Source: Cupriavidus pinatubonensis (GTDB taxonomy: Bacteria > Pseudomonadota > Gammaproteobacteria > Burkholderiales > Burkholderiaceae). From it: a stretch of 64,000 nucleotides of DNA. The translations under genes and the position numbers were made by a program. The notes beneath the pieces are model-generated. The model ran no database searches and was not told the DNA's origin. It saw only the letters and a program-made list of their open reading frames with translations. The stretch is from contig NZ_CP080769.1 of NCBI RefSeq assembly GCF_019602855.1, forward strand, positions 186,001 to 250,000, written 5' to 3'. Below are positions 61,406-64,000 of this stretch, one piece after another (positions within the stretch are counted from its first letter, which is position 1; each line of letters begins with the position of its first letter).

Positions 61406-62285
61406 CAAGCACGGCATTTCAATTCTTATCCTCACCAAGAATGAAGAACAGGATCTTCCGGGATGCCTACAGAGCGTTGCGTGGTCCGACGACATTCATG
61501 TGTTCGATTCAGGTAGTACCGACCAAACTGTTGACGTCGCCCAGCAGTTCGGTGCAACGGTAAGCCGCCGAACCTATAACTCGCCGATCGCATTTGGTGG
61601 TGATGAAGCCTCACATAGAAACTGGGGCCTACAGAATCTACCTTTCAAGCATCCCTGGGTGTTCTGCATTGATGCAGATGAGCGAATGACTGCAGCACTG
61701 GTGCAGAACCTCATCCATGCAGTTGAGTCTGCAACCGTGGAAGTCGCGTTCAGCGTAAGGCGACGTGATTTCTATATGGGTACTTGGCTCAGACACGTTC
61801 AGGCCTCGCCATACTACCTGCGCCTATTCCGGCCCGAGAAGATGCGCTATGAGCGACTCATCAATCCCATTTTGATCCCAGACGGACCCACGGCCGAGAT
61901 CCCTGGCTACCTCGATCACTTCCCGTTCAGCAAGGGCTTGTATCACTGGATAAGCCGGCACAATAACTACAGCACTCTGGAAGCGAAGCAAATCATCGAG
62001 AATCGGCGACGTCAACCAACCTTCAGAATTTCAAAGGCGTTCACATGCCTCGATTTCCATCAAAGGAGATTCCACCAGAAGGAAATCTTCTACCGACTGC
62101 CGATGCGACCGCTTATGAAATTCTTAATTCTGTATTTCGGAAAGCGTGGATTTCTAGACGGTCGCGCCGGATTCACTTACGCTACACTTCAATCGATTTA
62201 TGAGTACTTTATTGCCCTGAAGACTCAGGAGCTTTCATCTGAAAAGCTGGCGCAACATCCGACGGAGATCATGGTACGAGAATAA
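61395..62285 (+). CDS. Family 2 glycosyltransferase
   Basis: Start at 61395 (MTNSKHGISILILTKNEEQDLPGCLQSVAW) gives 296 residues and an 11-base overlap with the acetyltransferase gene. The GT-A fold shows ILTKNEE, HVFDSGSTDQTVDVAQQFGA and the metal-binding CIDADERM at about 95 (D-x-D of GT2). The C-terminal part (RHNNYSTLEAKQII, LIPRRR-like helices, GRAGFTYATLQSIYEYF) is typical of WcaE-like transferases acting on lipid-linked sugars. It ends the operon. Confidence 0.9.
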   Translation: MTNSKHGISILILTKNEEQDLPGCLQSVAWSDDIHVFDSGSTDQTVDVAQQFGATVSRRTYNSPIAFGGDEASHRNWGLQNLPFKHPWVFCIDADERMTAALVQNLIHAVESATVEVAFSVRRRDFYMGTWLRHVQASPYYLRLFRPEKMRYERLINPILIPDGPTAEIPGYLDHFPFSKGLYHWISRHNNYSTLEAKQIIENRRRQPTFRISKAFTCLDFHQRRFHQKEIFYRLPMRPLMKFLILYFGKRGFLDGRAGFTYATLQSIYEYFIALKTQELSSEKLAQHPTEIMVRE

Positions 62286-62427
62286 CATCAGATCGCCAAA
62301 TCGAAGCGCTGGATATCTGCAACGAAACACTCGCTACCTGATGCAATCCGTGGTTGTTTCGTTGCGCATTCTCAAAACTCTCCAAGTTCTCCACGCCGCT
62401 CAACCGGAGGCCCCGCTTTTCATGTTG

Positions 62428-63972
62428 CTAGCCGGCCAGTTGCAACCCTGTATGCGAGCGGATACCTCGAATGACATTCCGCTTGAAGAGCTCTCGAGGC
62501 AGCTCTAATTTTCGATTAACCGCCAGGTAGCTATCCTCAAATTCTTGATTTTTCACTGTGCCGCCAAAGAGGGGCTTTCCATCCCCAAAATCGCATTGCC
62601 TGATGGTATTTTTCCCCTGAACTGCCACCATTCTTCCACACTCTCCGGAAGAAACAGTTCCCACAAACTTACTTTCCATTATCTTGTTTCCGACAACGTT
62701 ATTAGGGTCATCGCTCCCAGAGAAGCTGTAATAGCGAGCGCAGCGAACCCCATCATACTGCACTTGCGTGGTATTATTGGCGCAGGCAACTCTTCCAGCC
62801 CTCGTCGCATCTGAATACTGCACCACGGCGTTCTCATGAGCACCGCGGTGGGCAAGTTCGAGGCCAAGGACACTGCACTCCTCTGCATTAATATAGTTAA
62901 TTAATGCCGCCCCAAGCCTCACCGATCCGAAATCGACCTTTCCGTTGCTGTAGACAATCTTCCGGCCATTCTCCTGGATACTTATACCTGTTTGCGGCCT
63001 GTCCCCGCTGCCTTTACTCATCTCGAATTTAAAATTCTCAATTCGCGTCATGAGAGAGCAAAGTGATGTCTCGCCAACTCCGTCAGCCACTTTTCCGGAT
63101 ATATTGGAAAATACCGTTCTTTGATATGCGTTTCCGTAAATTCCATATTTTGCAGAATCTATTCGAATGTTGTCGAATCTGCAATTTAGCGTCGCAGAGT
63201 CGGAAATATAGAAGCCGTTAGTGTGGACCCTAAAATTCCTAATCTCCCCGTTGCGCCAGAAAAAAAGAGGGACACCGTCTCGGCCGATCTGCGTTCCATC
63301 CAATCTGACAATCCCTCCCTCAAATTCCCGGTCCATACTATACTTCAATTGAACCAGATTGCCATCCACGGAGACGATTTCATTTAAAAAAATATATTTC
63401 TGAATTTTGAACTCGGAGGACATATAATATTCATCCGACATGATTATCACGCAATCATCTTGGATCAATGCGGCAGCATCGTGTGATTTTTGCAAGATTA
63501 CGAAATTTCCCACCTTGATTCGATCGCACGGAATCGGCCTCAACTTCCCGACATACTCCGGGTGAAAATTCCCCGGGGAAAAAATGGAGGACATCCTAAA
63601 CGAATATTCTTTATTGACATTCTTCAGTGTTGGCAGTCGTTCGTTCCCAACTAACGAAATATTTGCTCGATTTATAATAGGCTCTGTGATTCCGTAGCCA
63701 CCATACGGAAAATACACCTGGCCGCCACCCATGGCTTGAAGATAGTCTTGAGCCCTTTCTATTGCTCGCAACTGGTCAACACCAAAATCGAAATTCACTA
63801 CGGCGGTTCGCTGCGATTCAGACATAAAATCAAATACACTGACTGACTGTCGGGAGCCAACCAGCTCGTTTGCCTTAGAATCTACGATCCGCAGAAATGG
63901 CCCCAACGTGGTTGCGCCAAGTGTCGCACCACTCCATCGCGTTACTATTGCTCGCCTCATTCGATTCATCAT
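62428..63972 (-). CDS. Pectate-lyase-like right-handed beta-helix protein
   Basis: The 514-residue protein begins MMNRMRRAIVTRWSGATLGATTLGPFLR, a twin-Arg-less signal-like segment. It then reads VSVFDFMSESQRTAVVNFDFGVDQLRAIERAQDYLQAMGGGQVYFPYGGYGIT, the start of Pectate_lyase_3 and phage-tailspike-like helices. The rest is short beta strands with Asn ladders (GFYISDSATLNCRFDNIRIDSAKYGIYGNAY). Such proteins bind or cleave polysaccharides; here exopolysaccharide trimming is plausible. It is convergent with the operon, 143 bases past its end. AT content and rare codons are much higher than in the neighbours, which suggests recent acquisition. Confidence 0.78.
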   Translation of the reverse strand: MMNRMRRAIVTRWSGATLGATTLGPFLRIVDSKANELVGSRQSVSVFDFMSESQRTAVVNFDFGVDQLRAIERAQDYLQAMGGGQVYFPYGGYGITEPIINRANISLVGNERLPTLKNVNKEYSFRMSSIFSPGNFHPEYVGKLRPIPCDRIKVGNFVILQKSHDAAALIQDDCVIIMSDEYYMSSEFKIQKYIFLNEIVSVDGNLVQLKYSMDREFEGGIVRLDGTQIGRDGVPLFFWRNGEIRNFRVHTNGFYISDSATLNCRFDNIRIDSAKYGIYGNAYQRTVFSNISGKVADGVGETSLCSLMTRIENFKFEMSKGSGDRPQTGISIQENGRKIVYSNGKVDFGSVRLGAALINYINAEECSVLGLELAHRGAHENAVVQYSDATRAGRVACANNTTQVQYDGVRCARYYSFSGSDDPNNVVGNKIMESKFVGTVSSGECGRMVAVQGKNTIRQCDFGDGKPLFGGTVKNQEFEDSYLAVNRKLELPRELFKRNVIRGIRSHTGLQLAG

Positions 63973-64000
63973 AATTCAACTCCAAACGAGTTGCGCTCCA

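Noticed and set aside
1..64000. CRISPR arrays, tRNA or rRNA genes
   Set aside because: No regularly spaced repeats or cloverleaf-like sequences were noticed by eye; a covariance-model search could still find one.

Overview
The window looks like an accessory part of a Burkholderiaceae genome, most likely Cupriavidus or a close Ralstonia relative, and probably from a megaplasmid, chromid or genomic island. The evidence is the high-GC coding style, a polyhydroxybutyrate pair (PhaB-like reductase and phasin), beta-proteobacterial H-NS and histone H1-like proteins, an extra RpoD-type sigma factor, and many small lineage-specific families present twice. I see no rRNA, tRNA, CRISPR array or core housekeeping operon. 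The genus call is inference from protein style only.

Left part (1-9.9 kb) is mobile and decaying DNA: a cut-off tyrosine-recombinase-like gene lacking its first catalytic Arg, two copies of a DUF6884-type gene (one fused to its neighbour by a likely one-base insertion, one frameshifted), an orphan HipB-like repressor behind a palindromic operator and an 11-C tract, a YefM-YoeB antitoxin/toxin fusion, an intact RES-Xre toxin-antitoxin pair, an AAA-type ATPase with its own inverted-repeat operators, and a LigD polymerase-domain remnant.

From 9.9 to 25 kb come nucleoid and envelope genes: H-NS, a Nudix hydrolase, an outer-membrane barrel that is an internal tandem duplicate, an H1-like protein, small lipoproteins and periplasmic proteins, an ArsN2-like acetyltransferase, an RpoD paralogue, a cold-shock protein, and remnants of IS3 and IS110 elements. 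From 25.5 to 46.2 kb lie three c-di-GMP enzymes (Cache-HAMP-PAS-GGDEF, CHASE-PAS-GAF-GGDEF-EAL, MASE4-GGDEF), a PhaB-like protein without its catalytic Lys, a phasin, an orphan CapV-like patatin phospholipase, a zinc-ribbon gene pair, and a protein whose C-terminus holds five Tyr-Cys repeats. Four small gene families occur once in each of two scattered clusters (10.9-19.7 kb and 29.7-34.1 kb).

From 41 to 51 kb there are two apparently identical 1,333-bp ISL3-family elements, each inserted in the U-tract of an intrinsic terminator with an 8-bp duplication, an IS630-family element, and a decayed partial copy of the RpoD paralogue. The right part (51-64 kb) has two related unknown genes flanking a lipoprotein and outer-membrane pair, then a colanic-acid-like exopolysaccharide operon (WcaJ, VanZ-WcaI fusion, WcaF, family 2 glycosyltransferase) and a convergent, AT-richer beta-helix gene. 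A plausible theme is surface polysaccharide production under c-di-GMP control on a rearranging accessory segment. The strongest leads are the Tyr-Cys repeat protein, the terminator-targeting IS copies, the duplicated small-gene families and the toxin-antitoxin fusion.
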